In this document: positions 7,777 through 15,976 of the stretch, in pieces
How positions within the stretch are numbered: position 1 is the stretch's first letter
Layout: the number at the start of each line of letters is the position of its first letter
Source: a virus
Direction: 5' to 3' (one strand)
Length of the DNA: 28,277 nt
Virus record (IMG/VR): IMGVR_UViG_3300033273_000709
Span: 1 to 28,277 of that record
Notes under the pieces: generated by a model
Database searches by the model: none
What the model was told of the DNA's origin: nothing
Seen by the model: the letters and a program-made list of their open reading frames with translations, nothing else
Translations under genes and position numbers: made by a program

Positions 7777-8070
7777 ATGCAGCCCCCTTACATTGTATTT
7801 GAATTGAATTTCATGCCTGGGCTTCTCAAAGAGCCAATCGTGCTCACGCCGCAGAACCCAAAATGGGAAGTCGTAATTCGATCGCTCCAACGCATCGGTG
7901 TTTCAGATTGGCGAAAGCATTACGATAATCTCGAAGTTTGTGACGGATTTTCCTGGTCGTTGAAGATCAATACTCCCCAGCTCAAGCTGAGGTCATCGGG
8001 CTCAAACGACGCCCCGGATGCCTTTGAAAAAGTTAGAGAGCTTCTTGAAGCAGCTGCAGATGACGATTGA
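7777..8070 (+). CDS. Small plus-strand protein, second moron-like gene
   Basis: 97 aa from ATG 7777 (MQPPYIVFELNFMPGLLKEP). GGAG at 7767-7770 is six bases upstream and fixes this start over the in-frame TTG at 7765. The sequence looks like a compact alpha/beta protein: WEVVIRSLQRIGVSDW, CDGFSWSLKINTPQLKL, then RSSGSNDAPDAFEKVRELLE. The DG-x-W-S-L-x-I pattern followed by SSGSN is reminiscent of small orphan accessory proteins, but I cannot name a family. It lies on the strand opposite to the late genes, in a more AT-rich patch, between the DUF6441-like gene and the connector gene. Possible superinfection-exclusion, immunity or defence function; that is speculation. Confidence 0.6.
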   Translation: MQPPYIVFELNFMPGLLKEPIVLTPQNPKWEVVIRSLQRIGVSDWRKHYDNLEVCDGFSWSLKINTPQLKLRSSGSNDAPDAFEKVRELLEAAADDD

Positions 8071-8099
8071 TGTTGTCCCGGGGGAAGTGGTTTCGTGTT

Positions 8100-8411
8100 T
8101 CACGCCCGTGATGTCGTTACAGTCCAGATCAAGCGCTCCCGATCACGGATCGGCTCGCCTTGGATCAGGAAGGTTTCGTCACCGATGAGGATCTGCTCAT
8201 CGGGGCGGGGCGCGGGAAGTTCCAAGACGCGCACATCAAAGCGCACGGTCTCTGAGACCAGACGTGCTGCTCCAAACGTGGTCACATCATCATTACGCCG
8301 CATGATGATGCGGATGCGGGTGAACTGCCCTTCGCTGTCACGATGCCAAGCCTCATGGGCGAGGTTCTGATCAGCGAAGAGCAGATCGAGGGCCAGGGCA
8401 AAGGCCGTCAT
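8100..8411 (-). CDS. Head-tail connector / stopper protein (lambda FII position)
   Basis: 103 aa (MTAFALALDLLFADQNLAHE to LIWTVTTSRA). Strand-rich, with FTRIRIIMRRNDDVTTFG, a middle DVRVLELPAPRPDEQILIGD and a C-terminal RERLIWTVTTSRA, the pattern of the small barrel proteins that close the connector beneath the portal (FII/gp16-like stoppers). It lies 12 bp downstream of the major capsid gene in transcription, exactly where lambda has FII. Homologues in this place are sometimes listed under the Gifsy-2 ATP-binding sugar transporter-like name; that name is not a function. Assignment by order and size. Confidence 0.65.
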   Translation of the reverse strand: MTAFALALDLLFADQNLAHEAWHRDSEGQFTRIRIIMRRNDDVTTFGAARLVSETVRFDVRVLELPAPRPDEQILIGDETFLIQGEPIRDRERLIWTVTTSRA

Positions 8412-8423
8412 GTCTCAGCGGCC

Positions 8424-9446
8424 TCAGTTCGAGCTGAAGATCCGGATGGCCAGCCGCGGGCGCTTGTTGACCGGCAGGATAGAGGCCTCGGTCATGAGAT
8501 CGATCCAGCGGCCCTTGGCATCTATCATCTGCCGCGCGTAAAGCGGCAGCCCCACGGTGTTGGCCGTCTCCAGCAAGTTGGCCGGCCCGCCATAGGTGGT
8601 GAAGGTGTCGAAGGTGCCAAGCGGGAAGGCGATCCCCTCGCCCGCGGGGATCAGCCGCTCTGAGGTGCCGTTCGAGAGGGTGACCGAGCCGTTGTATTCC
8701 TCAAAGAGGATGCCTGCGAAGGGGAAGGCGCGGCGCATGTCCTCGCGGAGCGGCTGGCCGCCCGTGGCCGAGAAGAACTTGTAGGCCTCTTCGGTCTTGG
8801 GGTGGCTGATCAGCTTGTCGAAGAACTCCGAGCTCACCAGCGCATGCGCGGTGGTCATGGTCTCGCCCAGAAGGCTGTCCTCGATCCCACGCAGCACGGT
8901 GCGGACCTTTCCTTGCACGTTGGTGCCAGCAGTGCCGAAGACGAAGTCGACCGAGATCTGTTCGATCCCGAATTCGGTGAAGTAGTTGTAGAGGGTCGTG
9001 CCCGCGCCGTCCTTCACGATGCCGCGCAGCGCGTTCATCTCCATGTATTCGCGGGTCTGGGCATGCTTGCGGCGCATCAGCGTCAGCTTGCGGTTCATCA
9101 CCTCGACCAGCGGGTCAGCCGCATCTGAGACGCCAAGCGCCGGCATGCCCTGGATATCGGCGGGCAGGATCACATCGTCATGCGGGATCCAGGGCAGGGC
9201 AAAGCTGCGCATCGAGCGCTGCTCGCGGGTGCCAACGGTGGCCGGCGCGCCTAGCGGGACCGAGGGCAGCAGGCTGAGGACGCCTTCGCGCTGTTCGATG
9301 ACGATGGAGCGTTGCGTGACGCCTTCAAAGCGAAACAGGCCGATCTGGCCGAGGCGGGTGTAGAGGTTTGGCAGGATGTTGATGGCCTGCGTCATCTCGG
9401 CGAGCGAATAGCCGCCCGCATCAAACGGGTTGCGCGTGATGGTCAT
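8424..9446 (-). CDS. Major capsid protein (lambda E family)
   Basis: 340 aa, close to lambda gpE (341 aa). The start MTITRNPFDAGGYSLAEMTQ, the internal RKLTLMRRKHAQTREYMEMN with AlRGIVKDGAG, the HK97-fold segment VFGTAGTNVQGKVRTVL, the P-domain helix, and the C-terminal YARQMIDAKGRWIDLMTEAS and PVNKRPRLAIRI are all typical of the gpE family. It forms the hexamers and pentamers of the capsid. GGAG is six bases before ATG 9446. Directly after the decoration protein gene in transcription, as in lambda (D then E). High confidence. Confidence 0.95.
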   Translation of the reverse strand: MTITRNPFDAGGYSLAEMTQAINILPNLYTRLGQIGLFRFEGVTQRSIVIEQREGVLSLLPSVPLGAPATVGTREQRSMRSFALPWIPHDDVILPADIQGMPALGVSDAADPLVEVMNRKLTLMRRKHAQTREYMEMNALRGIVKDGAGTTLYNYFTEFGIEQISVDFVFGTAGTNVQGKVRTVLRGIEDSLLGETMTTAHALVSSEFFDKLISHPKTEEAYKFFSATGGQPLREDMRRAFPFAGILFEEYNGSVTLSNGTSERLIPAGEGIAFPLGTFDTFTTYGGPANLLETANTVGLPLYARQMIDAKGRWIDLMTEASILPVNKRPRLAIRIFSSN

Positions 9447-9512
9447 GGGGAACTCCAGGGAATAAGGGGTGACGCGCGAAAGCGCGACGGGAAGAACGGG
9501 CGATGCGTCGGA

Positions 9513-9893
9513 TCAGGCAGCGTCGCGCGGGATGATGCCGAGCGCGGTCAGCTGGGCATGCTTGGCGGCCGTCTTTGCAGCGTCATCGACGCTGGCGTCG
9601 AACACGAGCGTGGCTTTTGAGACGATGGCGGGGCCGCGCACGACCACGATGCCCGTCGCATCGGCCGCTGTCGCGTCGACGTCGTAAAGCAGGACAGCTG
9701 CTGCGTTCTGAGCGCCGTCGGTGCCTGTGGCAGTGCTGAGCTTCATCTTGCCGCTGGCGGTGATGCGACCAAGCACAGCGCCGACTGGGTAGTTGGTGCC
9801 GGCCAGCAGCGTGACGGTCTCGCGGGTGAAGTTGGGGTTCAGCTCGTATTTGATAATATCGCCCATCGTGGGCGGTTGGGTCAGCACGGACAT
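9513..9893 (-). CDS. Head decoration protein (lambda D family)
   Basis: 126 aa from ATG 9893 (MSVLTQPPTMGDIIKYELNP). GGAG seven bases upstream supports this ATG over the TTG two codons earlier. The family signature is the flexible N-terminus with GDIIKYE, then the strand NFTRETVTLLAG and PVGAVLGRITASGK, AAAVLLYDVDAT and a C-terminal HAQLTALGIIPR. Lambda gpD is 110 aa. It would bind as trimers on the expanded capsid and stabilise it against internal pressure. Located between the protease/scaffold gene and the capsid gene, exactly as in lambda. Confidence 0.93.
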   Translation of the reverse strand: MSVLTQPPTMGDIIKYELNPNFTRETVTLLAGTNYPVGAVLGRITASGKMKLSTATGTDGAQNAAAVLLYDVDATAADATGIVVVRGPAIVSKATLVFDASVDDAAKTAAKHAQLTALGIIPRDAA

Positions 9894-9990
9894 GGGCAAT
9901 CTCCGAAGGATTGGGGGTCAAAAAGAAATCCCCCGCCGGGGAGGAGCGGCGGGGGATCAGGTGGGCGGTCAGCGGTCTGGGGGCTGGTGT

Positions 9991-10452
9991 TCAGCCCCGG
10001 CTGCCCGCCGAGGCAGCCTTCTTCGCGGCAGCCACAATCGGGCTTTCAGCGGATTTGGGGAGAACGGGCGAGGGAGGGGCCGCAACGATGTCACGGGCAT
10101 CCGCCGCTGCGGAGGCGCGTTGAAGGACCAGTTTGCGGAGGGCTTCCGGGGCCGTGCCCTCGCGCAGCGCTTTCGCTGCATCGATAGCTATGCCGAGCCG
10201 GCCCGCTTGCGCGGCGATCTCTGCGATCTCCGCTGCCGCCTCACGAAGCTGAACTGAGAGTTCCGCCAGATTGCTTGGTTGCGCAGCTGCCGGGGCGGGC
10301 AAAGGCGCCGCAGCTGCGACGGGCGCGGGGTACTCTTCCTGAACGCTTTGTTCAGTTTCCTGCTCATCTTGCTCCGTCGCAATATCCAGGGCGGAATCTT
10401 CGTTGTCAGTGGGTTCAGTATTTGCCTCTGCGGCCTCTGTTCTGGCGCTCAT
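9991..10452 (-). CDS. Nested capsid scaffold protein (Nu3-like, internal start)
   Basis: An in-frame ATG at 10452 inside the protease gene (residue 321; MSARTEAAEANTEPTDNEDS) would give a 153-aa protein identical to the protease C-terminus. AAAGGAGG lies five bases upstream (10458-10465 on the plus strand), the strongest SD in the head block. The product is acidic at the start and helical at the end, typical of phage scaffolds. Lambda makes Nu3 in the same way from the 3' part of C. The internal start is seen directly; its use is inferred. Confidence 0.8.
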   Translation of the reverse strand: MSARTEAAEANTEPTDNEDSALDIATEQDEQETEQSVQEEYPAPVAAAAPLPAPAAAQPSNLAELSVQLREAAAEIAEIAAQAGRLGIAIDAAKALREGTAPEALRKLVLQRASAAADARDIVAAPPSPVLPKSAESPIVAAAKKAASAGSRG

Positions 10453-11412
10453 ATCGGCCTCCTTTGCTCGGGGATGAGTGGCGCGGGGCAGCTGCGCGGT
10501 GGGTGATGGGGCGGACAGACTTTCGCGAAAGCGGGCAAAGCCACGGGTGAGGTCGATCACCTCATCGGCCAAGCCAGCGCTGACCGCATCGACCCCGCGA
10601 TAGGTCGCGGCTTCGGTCGCTAGCGCCGCATCTTGGTTCAGACGCTCAGCACGGCCTGCAGCAACAGTCTCAGAAAAGAGGAACCGCAGCACATCAATCT
10701 CGTGCTGGATGTCGTCCCGCACGCTCTCTGGCAGCGGCGTGTAGGGATTGCCATCGACCTTGTGCTGGCCGGAATGGATCAGCGTGACCCGTACACCGTC
10801 TTGATCAAGCTGGCCGCTGAGGTCGGCATGCATAACCACAACCCCAATACTGCCCACGGCGCCGGTGCGCGGCAGAAGGATGCGGTCGGTCTGGGAGGCC
10901 AGCGCATAGCCGGCCGAGAACGCATGCTCTGCGACAAAGGCCCAGACGGGCTTGCTGCCCCGGATTGCCCGAATGCGATCGGCGAGGTCGAAAACGCCGG
11001 CCACTTCGCCCCCGAAACTATCGATTTCCAAGGCAATGCCGCGCACCGCCGGATCACTGGCCGCCGCTTCGATCTGAGCGGCGATCCCCTCGTAACTGGT
11101 CTGGCCCGAGGACTGACCGATCCAGCTCCCGCGATGAATAAGAACGCCAGAAATCTCGATCACGGCGATGCCGTCCACGATCGGGTAGGGCGCATTGCCA
11201 TGTTGCTGCGTACGCTCGGTGAGGTTCCCGGCCAGAATGCTGGCGCGGGCGGGTGTCGCGGCCGTGCTGTCGTGTGCCGCGTAGCCGTCCGAAATCTCGA
11301 CCTGTCGTCCCAGAATGCGCGGCCCGAGCCCTGAGAGAAACGCCATGGCTTTTGAGGGTTCGACCAGCAGCGGCGCGTTGAAAGCGCGTGCGGCAATGCG
11401 GGCATGGAGCAT
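9991..11412 (-). CDS. Head maturation protease, S49/SppA-like, with C-terminal scaffold (lambda C/Nu3 type)
   Basis: 473 aa, similar in length to lambda gpC (439). The S49 protease domain occupies about residues 80-300: IEISGVLIHRG, GIALEIDSFGGEVAG, the nucleophile region AEHAFSAGYALAS (Ser166) and the probable general base Lys218 in SGQHKVDGNPYTPL. After about residue 300 the sequence becomes low-complexity, acidic and Ala/Pro-rich, then helical (LSVQLREAAAEIAEIAAQAG), as expected of a scaffold tail. The protease cleaves scaffold and itself during prohead maturation. Its ATG (11412-11410) overlaps the portal stop as TGATG, giving translational coupling. Confidence 0.92.
   Translation of the reverse strand: MLHARIAARAFNAPLLVEPSKAMAFLSGLGPRILGRQVEISDGYAAHDSTAATPARASILAGNLTERTQQHGNAPYPIVDGIAVIEISGVLIHRGSWIGQSSGQTSYEGIAAQIEAAASDPAVRGIALEIDSFGGEVAGVFDLADRIRAIRGSKPVWAFVAEHAFSAGYALASQTDRILLPRTGAVGSIGVVVMHADLSGQLDQDGVRVTLIHSGQHKVDGNPYTPLPESVRDDIQHEIDVLRFLFSETVAAGRAERLNQDAALATEAATYRGVDAVSAGLADEVIDLTRGFARFRESLSAPSPTAQLPRATHPRAKEADMSARTEAAEANTEPTDNEDSALDIATEQDEQETEQSVQEEYPAPVAAAAPLPAPAAAQPSNLAELSVQLREAAAEIAEIAAQAGRLGIAIDAAKALREGTAPEALRKLVLQRASAAADARDIVAAPPSPVLPKSAESPIVAAAKKAASAGSRG
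10458..10465 (-). promoter_or_regulatory. Strong internal ribosome binding site for the nested scaffold
   Basis: The minus strand reads AAAGGAGG-CCGAT-ATG. This near-perfect Shine-Dalgarno sequence inside the protease coding region is correctly spaced for the in-frame ATG at 10452 and has no other evident purpose. Confidence 0.8.
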
Positions 11413-12908
11413 CAGGGTTGGTCCTCGTCAGTGCTCGGGCGGTCTTCCGCGTCATCAGTTTCATCTTCTGGGTCTGGCTTTTCTCCCTGGGATGGTACTG
11501 CCCGCACGCCCTGCGCGGGCGATCCCGGCCGGCGGAAATCAAGGCCCAGTGCGCGCTCGCGTTCGCGCTCAGCGGCTATCTCCCTGTCTACCTGTTCCGC
11601 GTCATAGCCCCGCTCGGCGATGGCTTGGGTGCGGGATTTCAGGCCGGCTTCGATCTGGGCGATCTCGGCATTGGCGTCTTTCAGCGGGTCGACCCAGTCC
11701 CATTTCGTCGGCAGCCAGTCGGCGGCCAGCATGCGCGGGCGATCCGCCTCATAGCCGGGCAGGGACAGTGCTCCGGAGAGCACGGCTAGGTCTAGCCAGC
11801 GCGCGTAGACCGGGCGACAAAGCTGGTAAATCATGACGGAATGCTGCCAGGCCGAAACCCGACGGCGGAACTCGATCAGCGCGAGCCGCGAATTCGAGAA
11901 GTTTCCCTTCACCATGTCATTGGCGAGGTAGGGGTAAGGAATGCCCAGCGCTGCTGAAATCTGCAGAAGCGTCCGATACTGAAACGGCTCGTAGGTCGCC
12001 CCACTATCCGCAGGTTGGCCGACGGTCACATCCTCGCCTGGATCGAGCCGCACAATCTGGCCTGGGCTGATCTCGACGCCGGCGGGTATCTCCTCATCGT
12101 CCAAGGGGGCGAGCGGGTTCTCTGGGGCAGGCGAGGTCACGAACATCGCATACATCGCCGCGACCTTTTTGCGGTCGAGCTCGGCATCGTCGTATTGATC
12201 GAGCAAAAAGAGTTTTACGATTGCCGGAGCGAGTTTGGACACGCCGCGCAGCTGCCCGCCCTCGACTGGGTCGATGACGTGGATGACTTCGCTGGCGGGA
12301 ACGCGAACAATCTCACCTGAGAGACCCGGGTCGGTGCTGTCGCCGGGGTGGCGGCGCAAGAAGTGATAGGCGACGCGCCGCCCGATGCGATCGAACTCGA
12401 TCCCCTGGCGGACCGCATTGCCGTTGCGCGCCACGCCTGTTTCATGCAGTGGCAGCATTTCCGAGGGCAGCATCTGAAGCTGGAGCGGTACCGTCAGCCC
12501 ATCTTCGACCCGCCGCGGCCTGACCCGCACGAATACTTCGCCTGCGATGAATACTTCGCGCGCCGCCCGGCGCTGCAGCCCGTAGAAATCCGTCAAACCC
12601 TCAGCATCCGCCTCGTCTGTCCAGGCGAGCCAAAGCCGCTGCAGCTCTTCCTTGCGTGTAGCGTCCGCGATCTTAGAGTTCGGTTTGATCCCGTCGCCTA
12701 CGGTATTGGCGGCCCAGCTTTCGACGGCATTCACGGCATAGCCGTTGTTGCGCACCAGCCAGCGGGCACGGGCGGTGATGTCAGGCCCCGAGGCCGCGAT
12801 CAGCGCATTCACATGAGCCCGTGTCGCCTGGAACCCGCGCAGGCGTCGGTGATGCTGGCCCGCGTCAAACCCGCCGATAAACGCGCCAAGGCGCTGCCGC
12901 CAGTTCAT
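11412..12908 (-). CDS. Portal protein (lambda B family)
   Basis: 498 aa from ATG 12908; lambda gpB is 533 aa. Signatures: the N-terminus MNWRQRLGAFIGGFDAGQHH, ITARARWLVRNNGYAVNAVE near residue 50, AAREVFIAGEVFVRVRPR, VHIIDP-like VIHVIDPVEGGQLRGVS, the clip/crown region and FSNSRLALIEFRRRVSAWQH. It forms the dodecameric DNA channel and docks the terminase. The ATG overlaps the gpW-like stop as TGATG and its own stop overlaps the protease start, so the three genes are translationally coupled. The C-terminus is charged and low-complexity. Confidence 0.94.
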   Translation of the reverse strand: MNWRQRLGAFIGGFDAGQHHRRLRGFQATRAHVNALIAASGPDITARARWLVRNNGYAVNAVESWAANTVGDGIKPNSKIADATRKEELQRLWLAWTDEADAEGLTDFYGLQRRAAREVFIAGEVFVRVRPRRVEDGLTVPLQLQMLPSEMLPLHETGVARNGNAVRQGIEFDRIGRRVAYHFLRRHPGDSTDPGLSGEIVRVPASEVIHVIDPVEGGQLRGVSKLAPAIVKLFLLDQYDDAELDRKKVAAMYAMFVTSPAPENPLAPLDDEEIPAGVEISPGQIVRLDPGEDVTVGQPADSGATYEPFQYRTLLQISAALGIPYPYLANDMVKGNFSNSRLALIEFRRRVSAWQHSVMIYQLCRPVYARWLDLAVLSGALSLPGYEADRPRMLAADWLPTKWDWVDPLKDANAEIAQIEAGLKSRTQAIAERGYDAEQVDREIAAERERERALGLDFRRPGSPAQGVRAVPSQGEKPDPEDETDDAEDRPSTDEDQP

Positions 12909-13117
12909 CACAGATCCTTCACGCCAAAGGGGCGGAGCACGCGCCCAGCGCCGCGTTCGAGTTTCGCAATGCGCCTTTCGACATCACCGATCGCTGCGGC
13001 GAGTTCAGCATCGGTCCCGTAATTGACGGTCTTGCCGTCATAGCTGACCGAGCGTGTGCCGCTGTAGCGCGCGGACAGAAGCGTGCTGTGGCGAAGCTTC
13101 AACTCGTCGAGGGTCAT
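12908..13117 (-). CDS. Head-tail joining protein gpW
   Basis: 69 aa, the same size as lambda gpW (68 aa). MTLDELKLRHSTLLSARYSG, a central beta turn SVSYDGKTVNYG, then a helix AELAAAIGDVERRIAKLER match the small alpha/beta gpW fold. It completes the filled head before tail attachment. It lies between the terminase and portal genes, as W does in lambda (A-W-B). Ends in TGATG overlap with the portal gene. Confidence 0.9.
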   Translation of the reverse strand: MTLDELKLRHSTLLSARYSGTRSVSYDGKTVNYGTDAELAAAIGDVERRIAKLERGAGRVLRPFGVKDL

Positions 13118-13120
13118 TTG

Positions 13121-15160
13121 TCATTCCATGTATTTTGGCGTGCTGATCTTCCAGCCGCGCCGCCGGGGCGTAGCAATCCGCCCCGCCTGAGGTTCGGTCG
13201 ATTTCTCGGGCTCGGCCGTTTGCGAGGTGACGGCGGTTTCGATACCGGCCTGCTTTTCCAGCTGTCGCCACATCCTTTCGTCGAAGCGGTCGGCGCCGAG
13301 GATCCACGCTGCTGCCCGCGCATAGACCCGTGTGTCCAGCGCTTCGTTCCTCTCGCGCATCTTCTGCCATTCCTGACGGGCGTAGCCGCGCCGGTCGCGG
13401 ATCGTCACCAACTGCTCAGCCACGAGCTGCTTGAGCCATTCGCTGTCCGCCCAGTCAGGCAGGTGGATCGTGCCCGCAGGGTTGGGCGCGCCCAGCGCGC
13501 GATCCTCATCCGATGGCCGTTCGATCCGCAGATACCGATAGGTCTCCGCCTTGAAGGTGGCCGTGGCCACCGTCCAGAGCCGAGCGCCTCGTTTCAGCTT
13601 GCGTCCATTCACCGTCGCATCGACGAAGGTGGGCCCCGACACCGGTGTCGCCCGGTTGAAGCCCTCAAGCCCTTTCACAGGTGCGACCTGCGCAATACCC
13701 TGCGCCCGTGCCCAGGCGTAGACCGCGGCGGTTTCATACCCGGTGTCAATGGCCAGCTTGGCAAGCGGCATGACCGCGCCGTTCTCATGCACCCAGGTTT
13801 GACCGAGCAGCTCTGTCAGTGCTTGCCAGCAGGCCGGATCACCAGGACCGCCCGGAAGCACGATGTGATCGACGAGCCAGCTTTCGAGGCCGCGGCCCCA
13901 AGCCCAGACATCGACCTCGATGCGGTCCTTCTGCACATCGGCCCCCGCGGTCAGGAACAGACCACCCTTCGGGATCTGCGCCGCATAAGCCTCACGCCGA
14001 TCCGCCAGCCGCTGCCATTCCGGCGCGTCCCCGCTTTCGACCCAGGTCTCGCCCAGAAGCGTGTTGCGCGCGGCGCGCAGCATCTCGTCCGAGCCCTGGG
14101 CCGCCAGCCAGTCGCGTGCGATCTGCTCCCAGCTTTTCCAGCCGATCGGCGAATAGAGTGCCGAGAGGTGAAACCCGATCGCGTTCGGATCCGCGCCGGT
14201 CGCGGTGGCCCTCCATTCACCACGCTCGAGCATCTGCGTCTTGTGGTGCTCGGCGATGGGCCGCTCGCAGCCCGCGCAGGCATATGCCGCGGTTTCCGGC
14301 CGGCCCTTGTCCCAGCGCAGCCGCTCGAACTGCAGCCACTGCATCTGGCCGCAATGCGGGCAGGGCACGAAATACCGCCGCTGGTCGCTGGCCTCGAACT
14401 CACGCTCGATGCGCGACAGCCCCCGGATCGTGGGCGTCGAGACCATGAAGACCTTGCGTCGATGCGCAAAGGTGGTGGTGCGCGCTTCGGCCAGGCTGAC
14501 CGGATCGCCTTCCTCGTCAGCCGAGGCCGGATAGGCATCGACCTCATCAAGAAAAACATATCGGGCCGGCATGGACCGCAGGCCCGTCGCCGAGTTCGCA
14601 CCTGTCAGCACCAGAATGCCGCCAGGGAATTCCTTGGACAGCATTGAGTTGCCCGCATCCCGCGATCTCGCGGGCTGCACGCGTTCTTTCAGCGCAGGGC
14701 TGTCTTCGATCAGCGGATCGATGCGGCCCCGCGAGGTGCGCTTGGCCATCTCGACCGTGGGCAGCACCGCCAGCATGGGGCCAGGCGCGTGATGAATCAC
14801 AAAGCCGATCCAGTTGTTGCCAGCTTCCGTTGCGCCGACCTGGGCGGCCTTCATAAAGCTGATCCGTTGGGCTGGGTGGCCCGGGCTCAGCGCATCCATA
14901 ATGGCGCGCAAATACGGCGTTCGGGCTGTTCTGTATTGCCCTGGTTCAGCAGAGGCGCGCGAGGACAGCTTGCGATGCTTGTCGGCCCATTCGGACACTG
15001 TCAGGTCTGGGTCAGGCCGCATGCCCCGGCGCCATGCGCGCAGGATATCCTCGGCGCCGTCAAAGGCGAGATCGAGGCCTTCTGTCAGATCAGATGTGTT
15101 CTCCTCATCATTCAAGCGAGACCCTGAGGTTGGACAGGGCGTTGAGCTGCTCTCGGACAT
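13121..15160 (-). CDS. Terminase large subunit (lambda A family)
   Basis: 679 aa; lambda gpA is 641. The N-terminal ATPase has a deviant Walker A (KAAQVGATEAGNN, from residue 104), as usual for gpA proteins, and Walker B YVFLDEVDAYP (201-211). A zinc-ribbon-like pair CPHC and CAGC (Cys267/270 and 295/298) separates it from the nuclease part, which has AGADVQKDRIEVDVWAWG and KLAIDTGYETAAVYAWARA with the conserved acidic residues. It cuts concatemers at cos and pumps DNA into the prohead. It overlaps the small subunit gene by 53 bp. A 519-codon open frame on the opposite strand is a codon-bias shadow. Confidence 0.95.
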   Translation of the reverse strand: MSESSSTPCPTSGSRLNDEENTSDLTEGLDLAFDGAEDILRAWRRGMRPDPDLTVSEWADKHRKLSSRASAEPGQYRTARTPYLRAIMDALSPGHPAQRISFMKAAQVGATEAGNNWIGFVIHHAPGPMLAVLPTVEMAKRTSRGRIDPLIEDSPALKERVQPARSRDAGNSMLSKEFPGGILVLTGANSATGLRSMPARYVFLDEVDAYPASADEEGDPVSLAEARTTTFAHRRKVFMVSTPTIRGLSRIEREFEASDQRRYFVPCPHCGQMQWLQFERLRWDKGRPETAAYACAGCERPIAEHHKTQMLERGEWRATATGADPNAIGFHLSALYSPIGWKSWEQIARDWLAAQGSDEMLRAARNTLLGETWVESGDAPEWQRLADRREAYAAQIPKGGLFLTAGADVQKDRIEVDVWAWGRGLESWLVDHIVLPGGPGDPACWQALTELLGQTWVHENGAVMPLAKLAIDTGYETAAVYAWARAQGIAQVAPVKGLEGFNRATPVSGPTFVDATVNGRKLKRGARLWTVATATFKAETYRYLRIERPSDEDRALGAPNPAGTIHLPDWADSEWLKQLVAEQLVTIRDRRGYARQEWQKMRERNEALDTRVYARAAAWILGADRFDERMWRQLEKQAGIETAVTSQTAEPEKSTEPQAGRIATPRRRGWKISTPKYME

Positions 15161-15662
15161 GGGTTTCCAGCACCCTCTGCAAGATCGCAGTCTCGATCGT
15201 CACCGCCTTGCCGGATGCCTTCTCCATGTCTGCGGACAATTGTGCGGCCATCAGCGCCGCCACGCGGGTGGGCCAGGTGACCCAAAGATCCCGCTCCTGA
15301 CGCGCCAGCCGAAACACCAGTGTCTCGGCGCGCGCGCGATCCACCAACACGCCCTTCTTCTTCTGGATCGATAGTTGGCGTTCCTGCGCCTGGTAAACGG
15401 TCAGCGCGGTGCGTGCTTTGATATAGGATGTGCTGTCACCGGGACCTGAGACTACAGGCCCTTCACCAGCCGCACCAAATCCGCCTCTCGAGCGCATCTG
15501 TTGATCCGGATCGGTCGCTGAACCGCGCCGCGCATCGGACGCCACCGCATTGATGGACCCGTCTGCAAAAAGCACCAGCCGACCGGTCTTGCGCGCCTTC
15601 TGAACAGCCCCGCGGGAGATCCCGGCATGCTCGGCATAGGCGCGTTCTGACATACCTTCCAT
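15108..15662 (-). CDS. Terminase small subunit (Nu1-like)
   Basis: 184 aa; lambda Nu1 is 181. An N-terminal winged HTH, MSERAYAEHAGISRGAVQKA (from residue 4), would bind the packaging site, followed by a Gly-rich linker (55-75) and a long helical region (YQAQERQLSIQKKKGVLV, then ETLVFRLARQERDLWVTWP) that joins the large subunit. First gene of the late operon. ATG 15662 is taken as start; a second ATG three codons later is possible, and neither has a clear SD. A cos site would be expected close by but I could not identify one. Confidence 0.88.
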   Translation of the reverse strand: MEGMSERAYAEHAGISRGAVQKARKTGRLVLFADGSINAVASDARRGSATDPDQQMRSRGGFGAAGEGPVVSGPGDSTSYIKARTALTVYQAQERQLSIQKKKGVLVDRARAETLVFRLARQERDLWVTWPTRVAALMAAQLSADMEKASGKAVTIETAILQRVLETHVREQLNALSNLRVSLE

Positions 15663-15783
15663 GGCGTTTAGAATTCCGTCAATATATTGAAAATAAACAG
15701 AAAAAGCTGCCTATTTGAGTTGATTACACTTCCGCTTGGAGCGATTCTCACATCAAGCAAATTGCCTGATTGGAGAAATCGAA
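15663..15783. promoter_or_regulatory. AT-rich divergent promoter region between late and early genes
   Basis: 121 bp separate the divergent terminase small-subunit gene (minus) and the small plus-strand genes. It is far more AT-rich than the flanking genes (AATATATTGAAAATAAACAG near 15679), so it should hold the late promoter and the promoter of the plus-strand cluster. I could not pick convincing -35/-10 pairs. GGAG at 15772-15775 is the SD of the gene starting at 15784. Confidence 0.5.
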
Positions 15784-15966
15784 ATGACCCTAGCCGCTCG
15801 CTACAACGCAGAAGCCAAACGCCTGATGCCGCACATGGCAGAAGATCTCGCGGTTGACCCCGCGATCGACAACGCCGGCCACATCGACGACATCGTGTTC
15901 CGTCGCAGCGAATACTTGGGCGGCATGGCGGCGGTCCTCCTTGCACTGCTTGAACAGCAGAAGTGA
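15784..15966 (+). CDS. Small conserved phage protein of unknown function
   Basis: 60 aa (MTLAARYNAEAKRLMPHMAE to LLALLEQQK). The ATG at 15784 has GGAG eight bases upstream (GGAGAAATCGAAATG), which favours it over in-frame starts further up. Mostly helical, with an acidic middle (DLAVDPAIDNAGHIDD) and a hydrophobic C-terminal helix (GGMAAVLLALLEQ). First of four plus-strand genes beside the terminase. No family recognised. Confidence 0.6.
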   Translation: MTLAARYNAEAKRLMPHMAEDLAVDPAIDNAGHIDDIVFRRSEYLGGMAAVLLALLEQQK

Positions 15967-15976
15967 GGGCGAACCC

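Noticed and set aside
13088-14647. 519-codon plus-strand open frame
   Set aside because: It lies entirely over the terminase large subunit; the translation is low-complexity Arg/Pro/His-rich, as expected from high-GC codon bias.
1-15662. Gene transfer agent rather than phage
   Set aside because: Tail genes look GTA-like, but the lambda-type terminase, portal, protease/scaffold and gpE capsid, plus integrase, replication genes and an att site, indicate a complete temperate phage.
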